Shown: one piece after another, positions 50,181 to 58,040 of the stretch
Position numbering within the stretch: position 1 is the first letter of the stretch
Layout: the number at the start of each line of letters is the position of its first letter
Origin: an uncultured Clostridia bacterium
GTDB taxonomy: Bacteria; Bacillota; Clostridia; Oscillospirales; Ruminococcaceae
Assembly: GCA_944386805.1 (NCBI GenBank)
Contig: CALXCO010000004.1
Coordinates: forward strand, 29,872 to 93,871
Direction: 5' to 3'
Length of the DNA stretch: 64,000 bases
The notes under the pieces: generated by a model
Told to the model about the DNA's origin: nothing
Databases searched by the model: none
Seen by the model: only the letters and a program-made list of their open reading frames with translations
Position numbers and translations under genes: made by a program

Positions 50181-51737
50181 TCAGGTCAACAGCTCATCCA
50201 GATTGACCGGCTGCATTCCCTGTGGAGTCAGCATACAGACACGATCGGCAACTTCACCGATCAGTTTTCGGTCATGAGATACACAGATAATCGCACCATT
50301 AAACCGGTGCAGAATCTTTCGGATAACCGGCCCGGACAACGGAGAAAAATTGCGGGTCGGTTCATCCAGCAGCAGCACATCCGCGCCGCTGCGAATCATA
50401 TGAATAAACAATAATTTTGCTTTTTGTCCGCCGGAGAGATCGGAAATGCGATGTTCCATCTCCTCCGGCGTATATTTTACACTGCCCAGGAAAGTCCGGA
50501 TTTCCGATATCTCATCCCGGCTGCCCTCTTTGGTCAGAAATGCAACCGGCGTCTGATCCAGCGGCAGCAGATCGGCGTAATTCTGCGGCATATAAACGAC
50601 CCGCATGTCCTTTCGCGGCAGCAGCTCCGCTGCAATCTGTTTGAGCAGAGTCGACTTGCCTGCCCCATTTTTGCCGACGATAAACAGCTTTTCCCCACCG
50701 GTCACCGTCAAGCGAATATTCCGGGACAACAGATCATGTTCCGGTGTGTACAATGCATCCAGCGTCAAATCCAGCACCCGTTTGGCATCCGGCAAGCGGC
50801 TTTTGGCAAAATCCAGCATAATGGCTTCTTCGACATCCGGCATCTGGGTCATCTGTTCACTTTCCCGCTGGAACCGTTTTTCCATCGAAGTAACCGCGTG
50901 CATTTTCCGTTTGAGCATTTTGCCGCCGTGAGGGTCACCGCGGGTGATCGAATTGAGATTATGGTTGACTTTTTCCTTGATTTCCCGCAAACGCTGCTGT
51001 TGGGCGTCAAAGCGGGCTTTTTCATCTCTGGCCATCCGGTGTTGATGGTCAAGGGAAGCCAGCCGCCGGTCAACATATTCCCGGTAGCCAATCCGCTGGA
51101 CGGTACAGCGGGGCAGCGTTCGGCGGCGCAGCAGCTCAAGGTGTATCACCATATTGGCGGTGCGTTCCAGCAACACCTCATCATGAGAGACATACAGCAC
51201 CGGACGCCCGCAGCTGACAATAAACTTTTCCAGCCACCTCAGTGCTTCGATATCCAAATCCCCGCTCGGCTCATCCAATAGCAGAATATCCGGTGATTCA
51301 CACAGCAGCCGTGCCAGCTGCATTTTCACCTTTTCGCCGCCTGAAAGGCTGCCCATCGTCCGCTGTTCGTAAAAGATCGTCACCGGCAGTGACAATAGCC
51401 GTGCGATATCAGCCAGTTCACGCGGCGTCCGGTCGAGGAACGCCGCACTGCTGCAAAAATATCCGCAGATTTCCATCTGCTTTTCCTCTTCCGAAAGTTC
51501 CTGTTTGAGGTAACCAATCACCGCACCGCCGGTGATGATAGTTCCCTCAGTTTCGACATATTCCTCCGCTGTCTCCGGGTCGGCAATCAGTTTGAGCAGC
51601 GTAGACTTTCCGTTTCCCTCCTCTCCAATCACTGCGCAGCGGTCTCCTTCTCCGATGGTAAAGGAAAGGCCGCTGATGATTGGGCGGAGGTCTTTTTTAT
51701 GGGTGACTGACAAATTACGTACCTGCAAAGTTTTCAT
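50181..51737 (-). CDS. ABC-F family ATPase (ribosome-associated, antibiotic-resistance type)
   Basis: The 518-residue protein has two nucleotide-binding domains without membrane segments: Walker A GEEGNGKST and GKNGAGKST, signatures LSGGEKVKMQLARLL and LSGGQKAKLLFIHM, Walker B ILLLDEPSGDLD and VLLLDEPTRNFSPLSGP. A charged inter-domain linker (~250-310) lies between them. ABC-F proteins act on the ribosome; many give resistance to PTC-targeting antibiotics. The leader has a terminator right before the ribosome site, a common control of resistance ABC-F genes. The start MKTLQV follows AAGAAGGA. Confidence 0.9.
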   Translation of the reverse strand: MKTLQVRNLSVTHKKDLRPIISGLSFTIGEGDRCAVIGEEGNGKSTLLKLIADPETAEEYVETEGTIITGGAVIGYLKQELSEEEKQMEICGYFCSSAAFLDRTPRELADIARLLSLPVTIFYEQRTMGSLSGGEKVKMQLARLLCESPDILLLDEPSGDLDIEALRWLEKFIVSCGRPVLYVSHDEVLLERTANMVIHLELLRRRTLPRCTVQRIGYREYVDRRLASLDHQHRMARDEKARFDAQQQRLREIKEKVNHNLNSITRGDPHGGKMLKRKMHAVTSMEKRFQRESEQMTQMPDVEEAIMLDFAKSRLPDAKRVLDLTLDALYTPEHDLLSRNIRLTVTGGEKLFIVGKNGAGKSTLLKQIAAELLPRKDMRVVYMPQNYADLLPLDQTPVAFLTKEGSRDEISEIRTFLGSVKYTPEEMEHRISDLSGGQKAKLLFIHMIRSGADVLLLDEPTRNFSPLSGPVIRKILHRFNGAIICVSHDRKLIGEVADRVCMLTPQGMQPVNLDELLT

Positions 51738-51758
51738 AAAATCCTTCTTTCCGGCAAC

Positions 51759-51792
51759 AAAAAAGCTGCTTTTCCAACCCCGAAAAAGCAGC
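51759..51792 (-). terminator. Attenuator-like terminator in ABC-F leader
   Basis: On the minus strand GCTGCTTTTTC pairs with GGAAAAGCAGC, followed by six Ts, only ~22 bases before the ABC-F start codon. A partial copy of the same T run and TTGTTGCCGG occurs about 75 bp upstream, possibly part of an antiterminator. Confidence 0.75.
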
Positions 51793-52067
51793 CCAATATA
51801 CGCAGTCAGACCATATGACAGCCTGAAACACCGGAAAACCGGCAACAAAAAAATGCGCAATCTGCTTTTTCGGACACAAACAGAAAAGCCATCCTTTTTG
51901 GGTGACTGAGCCTTGTCTGTTCGATTCCATCCAAAACAGATTATTTACGCATTTTTAACCTTCTTTGCATCAATTTATCCGGCAAACCGTTTCAAATCAC
52001 CGGATGACAGCACCAGTATAACACGCTCTCCCCACCTTGTCAACCCCGGCGGAATACTTCCGCTGCC
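51793..52067. promoter_or_regulatory. ABC-F leader and upstream region
   Basis: The leftward leader contains an open frame (51715-51930) that overlaps the ABC-F start and is probably not a protein. A short upstream peptide could be translated, but no good ribosome site is seen. Nothing else recognizable. Confidence 0.4.
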
Positions 52068-52261
52068 TGTTTGCCAATGGAGTACCACGCTCCTACAGCT
52101 CATCACTCGACGGTTTCAATCCCGCTCCTACAGTGTTTTCAGTATAGTGCCTGCGCTCCCTGTTTGCCAATGTAGTACCATGCTCCTACAGCTCAGCACT
52201 CGACGGTTTCAATCCCGCTCCTACAGTGTTTTCAGTATAGTACCTGCGCTCCCTGTTTGCC
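52068..52261. repeat. 93-bp direct tandem repeat, two copies and a fragment
   Basis: Copies at 52068-52160 and 52161-52253 differ at four of 93 bases; an 8-base start of a third copy follows. Each unit holds two CGCTCCTACAG-like blocks and, on the minus strand, a GGGATTGAAAC end reminiscent of CRISPR repeats. The whole unit is conserved, so there are no spacers. Confidence 0.85.
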
Positions 52262-52354
52262 TACGAAACTCTGCGCATTCACTACCCGGTGATTCGACCG
52301 ACGCGCAGAGCGTCGGGGTTATGTTTCGCACTCTATTGGGTCAGTCATATTAAA

Positions 52355-52600
52355 AAAAGTTAGGTCAAGCCTTTCAAGGCTTGCAGGTCCAGGGCAGCGC
52401 CCTGGTCGTCTTCCGCAGAAGGCGAAATCTCTGATACGAAGTGCGCTCGGCACAGGGTGAATTTCCCAAACAGTCCGGCGGACTGTTTGGGAAAGAGGGG
52501 CATGCCCTGCAAGAGAGGGCTGCCCCTATACAGTCTGCCGATCAGCAACGCTCCTACGTTTTTTTGATGCAATACCTGTACTCCCCACTGCTAATCCACC
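52355..52600. repeat. Palindrome-rich extragenic element
   Basis: It contains AAGCC/GGCTT, CCAGGGC/GCCCTGG and a 33-bp near-perfect palindrome (52462-52494, TTTCCCAAACAGTCC arms). The minus-strand frame 52360-52572 is open, but repeats of this kind in related genomes are often mis-called as genes. CCAGGGC..GCCCTGGACCTGC resembles a block in the element at 41.3 kb. Confidence 0.55.
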
Positions 52601-52659
52601 TTCCGGGAATCTATGCTTCAGGCTGGAAGAAAAATACAGAACAAATTTTTGTGAACCTC

Positions 52660-52688
52660 TTGACAGAATAGAATAGATGTTCTATACT
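52660..52688 (+). promoter_or_regulatory. Promoter with LexA-like box for the DNA-repair pair
   Basis: A perfect TTGACA, a 17-bp spacer and TATACT (52683-52688). GAATAGATGTTC (52671-52682) fills the spacer next to the -10 box and differs by one base from GAACnnnnGTTC, the Firmicute LexA core. SOS control is inferred. Confidence 0.6.
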
Positions 52689-52727
52689 TTAGTTGAACAA
52701 GAAAGCGAACGGAGAGGAGTTTGTTCT

Positions 52728-54038
52728 ATGGATACCCTGCAAAAGCTGACGATTCTTGCCGATGCAGCAAAATATGATGTCGCCTGCACCTCTTCCGGTG
52801 CAGATAAAACCCCCGGTCCCGGTGGAATCGGCAGTGCTTCCGCCGCCGGCATCTGCCATACCTTTACAGCCGATGGCCGATGTGTTTCGCTGCTGAAGGT
52901 GCTCTTTTCCAATTCCTGTATCCATGACTGCAAATACTGCCTCAGCCGCCGGTCTAACGACGTCCCGCGGGCAACCTTTGAACCGAAGGAACTGGCCGAT
53001 CTGACGATGCAGTTTTACCGGCGCAACTATATTGAAGGATTATTCATCTCATCTGGTGTCCTGCGCAATCCCGACTACACATGCGAACAAATGATTAAAA
53101 CTTTGGAGATTTTGCGGTTCCAGTACCGCTTTTATGGGTATATCCATGCCAAGGCAATTCCCGGCGCAGACCCGCGATTGATCGAACGGATGGGAATGCT
53201 GGCCGACCGAATGAGCGTCAACATTGAACTGCCCAGCGCACAGAGCCTGTCTCTGCTGGCTCCCGACAAAAGCCGCCGGGCCATCCTTGCCCCGATGCGC
53301 CAGATTGGGGACGGTATCGCCGAAAACCAGCGGGATATTGTCCGCTACCGGCATGCCCCAAAGTTCGCACCTGCCGGTCAAAGTACCCAGATGATTGTCG
53401 GTGCATCGCCGGAAAGTGATTATCAGATTCTGACCCTGTCGGAGGCATTATACCGGCGTTTTTCTCTCAAGCGGGTATTTTTTTCGGCCTATATTCCGCT
53501 CAATGACGACCCGGCTCTGCCTGGGAAAGAAGTCCGGCCGCCATTGCTCAGAGAACACCGGCTGTATCAGGCCGACTGGCTGCTGCGGTTTTACGGATTT
53601 ACCGCCAATGAGATTCTTGACGAAGCGCACCCGTTTTTTGACCCTTGTCTCGACCCCAAATGCAACTGGGCACTCTCCCATCCGGAGTTTTTCCCGGTTG
53701 AGGTCAATGCAGTTCCTCAGGAAGTGCTGCTGCGGGTTCCCGGAATCGGCGTGCGTTCTGCGACACGGATTTTGCAGGCGAGGAGAAGCGGTGCGCTTGA
53801 CTTCGCCGGGTTGAAAAAGATCGGCGTCGTGCTCAAACGGGCACAGTATTTTATCACCTGCCGTGGAAAGATGATGGAGCATCTCCGCTTCTCTCCTGAA
53901 ACGGCACGCCAGGCACTGTTGAGCGAAACGTCCGTCTCCCAACTTCCGGGACATCAGCCGGAACAGCTCAGCCTGCTCACCGGCGCTTCCTGGATTCCGG
54001 GGAACAAACGTGCTGTGATACAGGAGGCAGGATTATGA
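52728..54038 (+). CDS. Putative DNA modification/repair radical SAM protein (TIGR03916)
   Basis: The 436-residue protein shows KLTILADAAKYDVACTSSGADKTPGPGGIGSASAAGICHTFTADGRCVSLLKVLFSNSCIHDCKYCLSRRSND, with the CxxxCxxC cluster motif near residue 65. A C-terminal helix-hairpin-helix follows (QEVLLRVPGIGVRSATRILQARRSGALDFAGLKKIGV), typical of DNA contact. TIGR03916 proteins nearly always occur with TIGR03915, as here, and sometimes with uracil-DNA glycosylase-like proteins. GAGAGGAG precedes the start. The reaction is unproven. Confidence 0.9.
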   Translation: MDTLQKLTILADAAKYDVACTSSGADKTPGPGGIGSASAAGICHTFTADGRCVSLLKVLFSNSCIHDCKYCLSRRSNDVPRATFEPKELADLTMQFYRRNYIEGLFISSGVLRNPDYTCEQMIKTLEILRFQYRFYGYIHAKAIPGADPRLIERMGMLADRMSVNIELPSAQSLSLLAPDKSRRAILAPMRQIGDGIAENQRDIVRYRHAPKFAPAGQSTQMIVGASPESDYQILTLSEALYRRFSLKRVFFSAYIPLNDDPALPGKEVRPPLLREHRLYQADWLLRFYGFTANEILDEAHPFFDPCLDPKCNWALSHPEFFPVEVNAVPQEVLLRVPGIGVRSATRILQARRSGALDFAGLKKIGVVLKRAQYFITCRGKMMEHLRFSPETARQALLSETSVSQLPGHQPEQLSLLTGASWIPGNKRAVIQEAGL

Positions 54039-54799
54039 CAGGATATCTCTATGACGGCAGTTTTGACGGATTTTTGAGCTGTGTATTTGAGAGCTTTGCC
54101 CGGAAAGAACAGCCCGTCCTGATTCAGACGTTCGATCAGGACCAGCCATTTTTAATGGCACTGACGACGATTGTGACCCGTCCGGAAAGGGCGCGCCGGG
54201 TGGAAAACGGCCTCAAACGCCTGTCCAATGACATCTGGGAAATGGTACGGGACGGGTTTCTCTGCGACTGCATGAACAACCGTGAGGTCAACCTGCTGCG
54301 GCTGATTCAGCAGCTTTTCAAATATGGCCCGTCCGCTGCGGTCAACTATGCTGACCCAGTCGTCAACACCGTCTGGAAAGCACTGCGGCATATGCGGGAG
54401 GAAGGACATTTATTGAGCGGTTTTGTCCGTTTTTCGGAATATAATGGGGTGCTGGTCAGCGTGATCTCGCCCAAAAATCAGGTGCTTCCCCTGCTTGCCC
54501 AGCATTTTTCGGTCCGCTTTCCGGGTGAGCAGTTTATGATCTATGACCAGAATCATAAGGTCGCATTTATTCACACTGCCCAAAAGGGTGAATTTGTCGA
54601 GATTGACACGCTGACTCTTCCGTCGGTCGGCAAGGAAGAAGCTGCATTTCGTGCGATGTGGCGGGAGTATTTTGACCACATCGCCATCCCTCAGCGGGAA
54701 AACCCGTTCTGTCAGCGCACCCATCTGGCACTGCGATACCGTCCCTGGATGACCGAATTTGCGTCAGAACAGCCAGATGGGCAGCGGCTGCCGGGATAA
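54035..54799 (+). CDS. TIGR03915/DUF4130 DNA metabolism protein
   Basis: The 254-residue protein begins TGYLYDGSFDGFLSCVFESFARKEQP and contains LRLIQQLFKYGPSAAVNYADPVVNTVWKALRHMREEGHLLSGFVRFSEYNGVLVSVISPKNQVLPLLAQHFSVRFPGEQFMIYD, the DUF4130 pattern. It overlaps the radical SAM gene by 4 bp, a fixed partnership in Firmicutes; in other bacteria the domain is fused to uracil-DNA glycosylases. Role in DNA repair or modification is inferred from these links and the LexA-like box. Confidence 0.9.
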   Translation: MTGYLYDGSFDGFLSCVFESFARKEQPVLIQTFDQDQPFLMALTTIVTRPERARRVENGLKRLSNDIWEMVRDGFLCDCMNNREVNLLRLIQQLFKYGPSAAVNYADPVVNTVWKALRHMREEGHLLSGFVRFSEYNGVLVSVISPKNQVLPLLAQHFSVRFPGEQFMIYDQNHKVAFIHTAQKGEFVEIDTLTLPSVGKEEAAFRAMWREYFDHIAIPQRENPFCQRTHLALRYRPWMTEFASEQPDGQRLPG

Positions 54800-54815
54800 A
54801 TCACGATACAGACAT

Positions 54816-54844
54816 TTGCTTTTCCTTTCGGAAAATGTTATACT
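54816..54844 (+). promoter_or_regulatory. Promoter of the lysine-tailed membrane protein gene
   Basis: TTGCTT, a 17-bp spacer and TATACT, 38 bp before ATG. Confidence 0.65.
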
Positions 54845-54882
54845 GAACATAACAGTTTTTTCCTCGAAAGGAGCGCATTTTC

Positions 54883-55446
54883 ATGAAAAATATCATCCGC
54901 CAGGAATACCCCTGGTTTCTGGCTCATGCAACCTGGTTCTGGATTCTGCCGCTGGTGGCCAGCCTGTTTGAACCGGCCGACCAGACCGGTGTATTGTTGC
55001 TGCTGTTGATGATTGCCAACCCGCTTTTTTGCATCCTCTGTGCGCTGTTTTATGGGATGCGCAATGGGCGAAAATGGAGTTTTCTGATCTATCCGGTCAT
55101 TGCGATTGCTGCGTCGATTCCGATGTATTATAACTCTTCTGCCATCGGATTTGGCCTGATTGCGCTGATCTGTTCGGTGATCGGGCTGATTTTCGGCGGA
55201 TGGTCACGGGCAAGAAAGATGTCCGAAGCTGAAAAGTGGCAGCTCAAACAGGCCGCTGAACTTGTAAAAAAAGAGAAGACTGAACCTGCTCCCACCTATG
55301 ACCAGACGGTCCGTGTCGCCTCCAAAACCGCGGCGAAAAATCAGCAGAAAGCCTATGCCCGCAAGGCTAAGGAACGCGCTGAAAAGGAAGCCAAACGCCA
55401 GAATAAAAATCAGCCTCAGAAAAAGAAGAAAAAAGGCGGACATTAA
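54883..55446 (+). CDS. Four-TM membrane protein with long basic tail
   Basis: The 187-residue product has four hydrophobic segments (about 17-29, 38-58, 66-81, 87-106). A ~75-residue cytoplasmic tail very rich in Lys, Glu and Gln follows (KAYARKAKERAEKEAKRQNKNQPQ then KKKKKGGH). I do not recognize a family. The tail could be a coiled coil and bind nucleic acid or acidic lipids. AAAGGAG precedes ATG. It stands alone between a promoter and a terminator. Confidence 0.7.
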   Translation: MKNIIRQEYPWFLAHATWFWILPLVASLFEPADQTGVLLLLLMIANPLFCILCALFYGMRNGRKWSFLIYPVIAIAASIPMYYNSSAIGFGLIALICSVIGLIFGGWSRARKMSEAEKWQLKQAAELVKKEKTEPAPTYDQTVRVASKTAAKNQQKAYARKAKERAEKEAKRQNKNQPQKKKKKGGH

Positions 55447-55459
55447 CTGCCCACTTTGC

Positions 55460-55497
55460 AAACACTGTGATTTTTCAGTCACAGTGTTTTCTTTTTC
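55460..55497 (+). terminator. Rho-independent terminator
   Basis: AAACACTGTGA/TCACAGTGTTT stem and T-rich tail. Confidence 0.82.
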
Positions 55498-55584
55498 ACC
55501 TGTTTGACAGCCATTTACCCGCATACCCGTTCCCGGAACCGCGTATATATGAGCGATCAACCTCACGGCGAAAGGAATGATTGG

Positions 55585-56799
55585 GTGCATAAGATTCGGT
55601 TTGCAGGCATAGCGCTGTTGGGTGCGGTCGCGATATGGGCGGGCGTCTGTTGTTTTGGGAATCCGTCGGCGAATATCCGGCAGGATGGCACGCCGGTTTC
55701 GGCACAGCATCCCGGACTTTCCACAGCCAGCGAAGAAATTGTTGAGAACACCGACGCGGTTCTGACCGAAAGCAGCGCGGCATCACCTGTCCCGGAAGGA
55801 CCTGCCACCAGTGCCGGTTCGGTCTGTGTGATGACCGGAGACGGGATACAACTGGCCGGAAAGGCGGATACCGAGTTTGTCTCAATTGCCTCCACCACCA
55901 AGATTATGACTGCTCTGCTGACCCTTGAGCTGGGAGAAGGGCAGCTGGATGAGCCTTTTAACGTCGGTGATGAGGTCAAGGTGGAAGGCTCTGCACTGGG
56001 CATCAAGCCGGGCGCAGAGGTCACACTCCGGCTGCTGGTATGGGGGATGCTGCTGTCATCCGGGAACGACGCGGCGGCTGCCGCCGCGATACGGCTGGGC
56101 GGCAGTTTTGAGGAATTCGCCGTGCTGATGAATGAACGGGCAAAAGAAATCGGGATGGAACATACTGTGTTCGTCACCCCATCCGGTCTGGATGCGGACG
56201 GTCAGGGCAGCTGTGCGAAAGACCTTGCCCTTCTCGCCTGCGAGGCACTGCAAAACCCGGATTTTCGGGATATCTGCGAGGAAACCAACGGTCATATGAC
56301 GGTCGGCGGAGTCGAATACTGGATGACCAACCACAACCGGCTGCTGAAAGAATACGACGGCTGCATCGGTATCAAAACCGGCTTTACCGATTCAGCCGGG
56401 CGCTGCCTTGTCTCCGCCGCGGAAAGGGACGGAGCTGTCATCGTATCGGTCGTACTGCACGACCCGGACGACTGGGCAGATTCTAAGACGCTGCTCGACT
56501 GGGGATTTTCGCGTCTGGAAACACGGGAGCTGGTCTGTGATCTGAGTGAAACAACCATACCCGCCACTCCGGCAGAGGACGCTGAAAATACGGAACAGGA
56601 CGCTCCCCTTCCCGCCTATACCCTGCGCCAGCGTCAGAAGGTTTCGGCGTCACTGGCACCGGGAGAGCAGCTGACCGAAGTCATTACACTGGTTCCCTCT
56701 CTTCCGGCAGGCATGCCCACAGGCGCAACGGTCGGTATTGTCAAATGGGTGGACAGTCGCGGAACTGTCCGACAGTGGAGCGCCATCGAAACAGAATAA
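55585..56799 (+). CDS. D-alanyl-D-alanine carboxypeptidase (DacF/PBP5 type)
   Basis: The 404-residue serine peptidase of family S11 has the penicillin-binding motifs SIASTTKIM (SxxK), SSGND (SxN) and IKTGFT (KTG). It trims D-Ala from peptidoglycan peptides; DacF-type enzymes often function in spore cortex synthesis. The best start is GTG 55585, 8 bases after AAAGGA, giving a signal anchor MHKIRFAGIALLGAVAIWAG. The frame is open from TTG 55504, and ATG 55549 has no ribosome site. A C-terminal beta-rich region (KVSASLAPGEQLTEVITLVPSLPAG) follows, as in PBP5. Confidence 0.9.
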   Translation: MHKIRFAGIALLGAVAIWAGVCCFGNPSANIRQDGTPVSAQHPGLSTASEEIVENTDAVLTESSAASPVPEGPATSAGSVCVMTGDGIQLAGKADTEFVSIASTTKIMTALLTLELGEGQLDEPFNVGDEVKVEGSALGIKPGAEVTLRLLVWGMLLSSGNDAAAAAAIRLGGSFEEFAVLMNERAKEIGMEHTVFVTPSGLDADGQGSCAKDLALLACEALQNPDFRDICEETNGHMTVGGVEYWMTNHNRLLKEYDGCIGIKTGFTDSAGRCLVSAAERDGAVIVSVVLHDPDDWADSKTLLDWGFSRLETRELVCDLSETTIPATPAEDAENTEQDAPLPAYTLRQRQKVSASLAPGEQLTEVITLVPSLPAGMPTGATVGIVKWVDSRGTVRQWSAIETE

Positions 56800-56802
56800 A
56801 CC

Positions 56803-56842
56803 AAAAGCAGGTGCAGCCATTTTTCAACGCTCACCTGCTTTT
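56803..56842. terminator. Bidirectional terminator
   Basis: AAAAGCAGGTG/CACCTGCTTTT between the carboxypeptidase and zinc-ribbon genes. Confidence 0.78.
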
Positions 56843-57071
56843 ACAGCACCTCTGCCAAATAAAAATAAGCATTGCCGCACTTTTGGCAGGTCTGGCACGT
56901 TTGACCCCGATCATAGCTTATTTCAGCAGAACAGTTTGTGCATATATATTTTCCTGATATTTTTGTTTTTTCCTCAGCAAGCAGGAACGTTATTTTACCC
57001 CCACGCTCCATAAAGGGCGAAAGATATACCAAATATTCTTCCAGGCGTTTACGCATTTCAGACCACGACAT
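56841..57071 (-). CDS. 76-residue zinc-ribbon protein
   Basis: MSWSEMRKRLEEYLVYLSPF begins a helical N-terminal third. The C-terminal half, KYICTNCSAEISYDRGQTCQTCQKCGNAYFYLAEVL, has two Cys pairs (CxxC...CxxC) like a zinc ribbon. The start (57071) lies 7 bases after GGAGG and behind a near-ideal TTGACA/TATACT promoter, so the gene is real although its frame stays open far upstream. It diverges from an XRE regulator gene, a layout common for small regulated partners; function unknown. Confidence 0.78.
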   Translation of the reverse strand: MSWSEMRKRLEEYLVYLSPFMERGGKITFLLAEEKTKISGKYICTNCSAEISYDRGQTCQTCQKCGNAYFYLAEVL

Positions 57072-57089
57072 AATGACACCTCCATCACA

Positions 57090-57118
57090 AGTATACATTG
57101 CATTTCGGCCATTGTCAA
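57090..57118 (-). promoter_or_regulatory. Promoter of the zinc-ribbon gene
   Basis: On the minus strand a perfect TTGACA, a 17-bp spacer and TATACT. Confidence 0.8.
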
Positions 57119-57157
57119 TGCTATTTGCATGATAAAATTCAAATCTCCCAAAATACG

Positions 57158-57176
57158 AATATAATGAAATTATATT
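57158..57176 (+). promoter_or_regulatory. 8-3-8 palindrome at the XRE promoter
   Basis: AATATAAT-gaa-ATTATATT is a perfect inverted repeat covering the presumed -10 box TATAAT (57160-57165) and ending 19 bp before the XRE start codon. It is a likely autoregulatory operator. Confidence 0.6.
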
Positions 57177-57194
57177 GGCTTGAGGAGAAAGAGA

Positions 57195-57512
57195 ATGCAA
57201 TTTAACGACCGATTCAGACAGTTGATGGACGATCATCAAATCACCCGAAAAGAACTTGCCGAACAGCTGAATATTGCCTACTCTACACTCGGCAACTATC
57301 TGAACGGGGACCGTGAGCCGGATATAGATATGCTGATCAAAATTGCAGATTTCTTTTCCGTTTCCGTCGACTATTTGCTCGGCCATCACACCGATGAGAC
57401 CATCTCTGATGAAGAAACACGGCTGCTGCATCTGTTCAGGCAGCTGACGCCGGAACACCGGCAGCTGCTGACTGAAATTACCAATGTGATGGGAAAACAA
57501 AATACAAAATAA
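57195..57512 (+). CDS. XRE-family transcriptional regulator
   Basis: The 105-residue protein is a Cro/C1 helix-turn-helix (FNDRFRQLMDDHQITRKELAEQLNIAYSTLGNYLNGDREPDIDMLIKIADFFSVSVDYLLG, about 3-63) with a short helical tail (ETRLLHLFRQLTPEHRQLLTEITNVM). GAGGAGAAAGAGA precedes ATG. It probably regulates itself and the divergent zinc-ribbon gene through the palindrome in the 123-bp shared region. Confidence 0.88.
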   Translation: MQFNDRFRQLMDDHQITRKELAEQLNIAYSTLGNYLNGDREPDIDMLIKIADFFSVSVDYLLGHHTDETISDEETRLLHLFRQLTPEHRQLLTEITNVMGKQNTK

Positions 57513-57557
57513 AAACAGGTGGGTACATTTCTGCATGAAGTGTACCCACCTGTTTTT
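57511..57557. terminator. Strong bidirectional terminator
   Basis: A 17-bp perfect stem AAAAACAGGTGGGTACA with its complement, 13-base loop, T5 both ways. Confidence 0.88.
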
Positions 57558-57566
57558 ATATTCCGA

Positions 57567-57917
57567 TCAATCTCTGTTTCTGTTGAATTTCCCTGTCAGC
57601 CAGTTCAGGATATGCACCAGACTGACGACCATCCCGGAAAATCCGACCGCTACCGTTGCCAGAGCCAGCAGTATACCGGTTGGACTGCCTGTGAGGCTAT
57701 AATCACTGACCAGCACACCAGTCTGCCAGCAGACCCCCAGCCCGGTACCGGCGACAACCGCCTGCACCAGTATCAGCAGCAGGCTGACGACCGGAGAAAT
57801 CCCCTTCCATTTGCGGAGAACAACGATCTGTGCCAGCAACAGCAAAACAGCCAGTGCAAACAAAATCCACTGTAATCCGTCAAAAATTGCCATCATCTGA
57901 CCATACAAAGGCATCAT
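57567..57917 (-). CDS. Small membrane protein of unknown function
   Basis: The 116-residue product has three hydrophobic segments (about 13-33, 41-61 and 76-98) and a basic end (GKFNRNRD). ATG 57917 lies 8 bases after GAGG; GTG 57935 and ATG 57923 are other in-frame choices. No family is recognized and no partner gene overlaps it. Confidence 0.65.
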   Translation of the reverse strand: MMPLYGQMMAIFDGLQWILFALAVLLLLAQIVVLRKWKGISPVVSLLLILVQAVVAGTGLGVCWQTGVLVSDYSLTGSPTGILLALATVAVGFSGMVVSLVHILNWLTGKFNRNRD

Positions 57918-57983
57918 CTGCATCACCTCATCCACTGGTATTTCTGCTTTTAAGATACCATATTATCAGTCAGCTGTCAATAG

Positions 57984-58020
57984 GCAAAAACAAACAGACC
58001 GCCCGGAACTGGACGGTCTG
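57984..58020 (-). terminator. Terminator of ilvD
   Basis: On the minus strand CAGACCGTCC pairs with GGGCGGTCTG (one G-T), followed by TTTGTTTTT. Confidence 0.8.
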
Positions 58021-58040
58021 CGAACAAACGAATCAATCGG

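Noticed and set aside
52068..52261. CRISPR array
   Set aside because: Only two units, and the whole 93 bp is conserved including what would be spacers; no cas genes nearby.
52360..52572. 70-codon minus-strand frame in the palindromic element
   Set aside because: It lies entirely inside palindromic repeat sequence and has no ribosome site; this kind of frame recurs as a mis-annotation.
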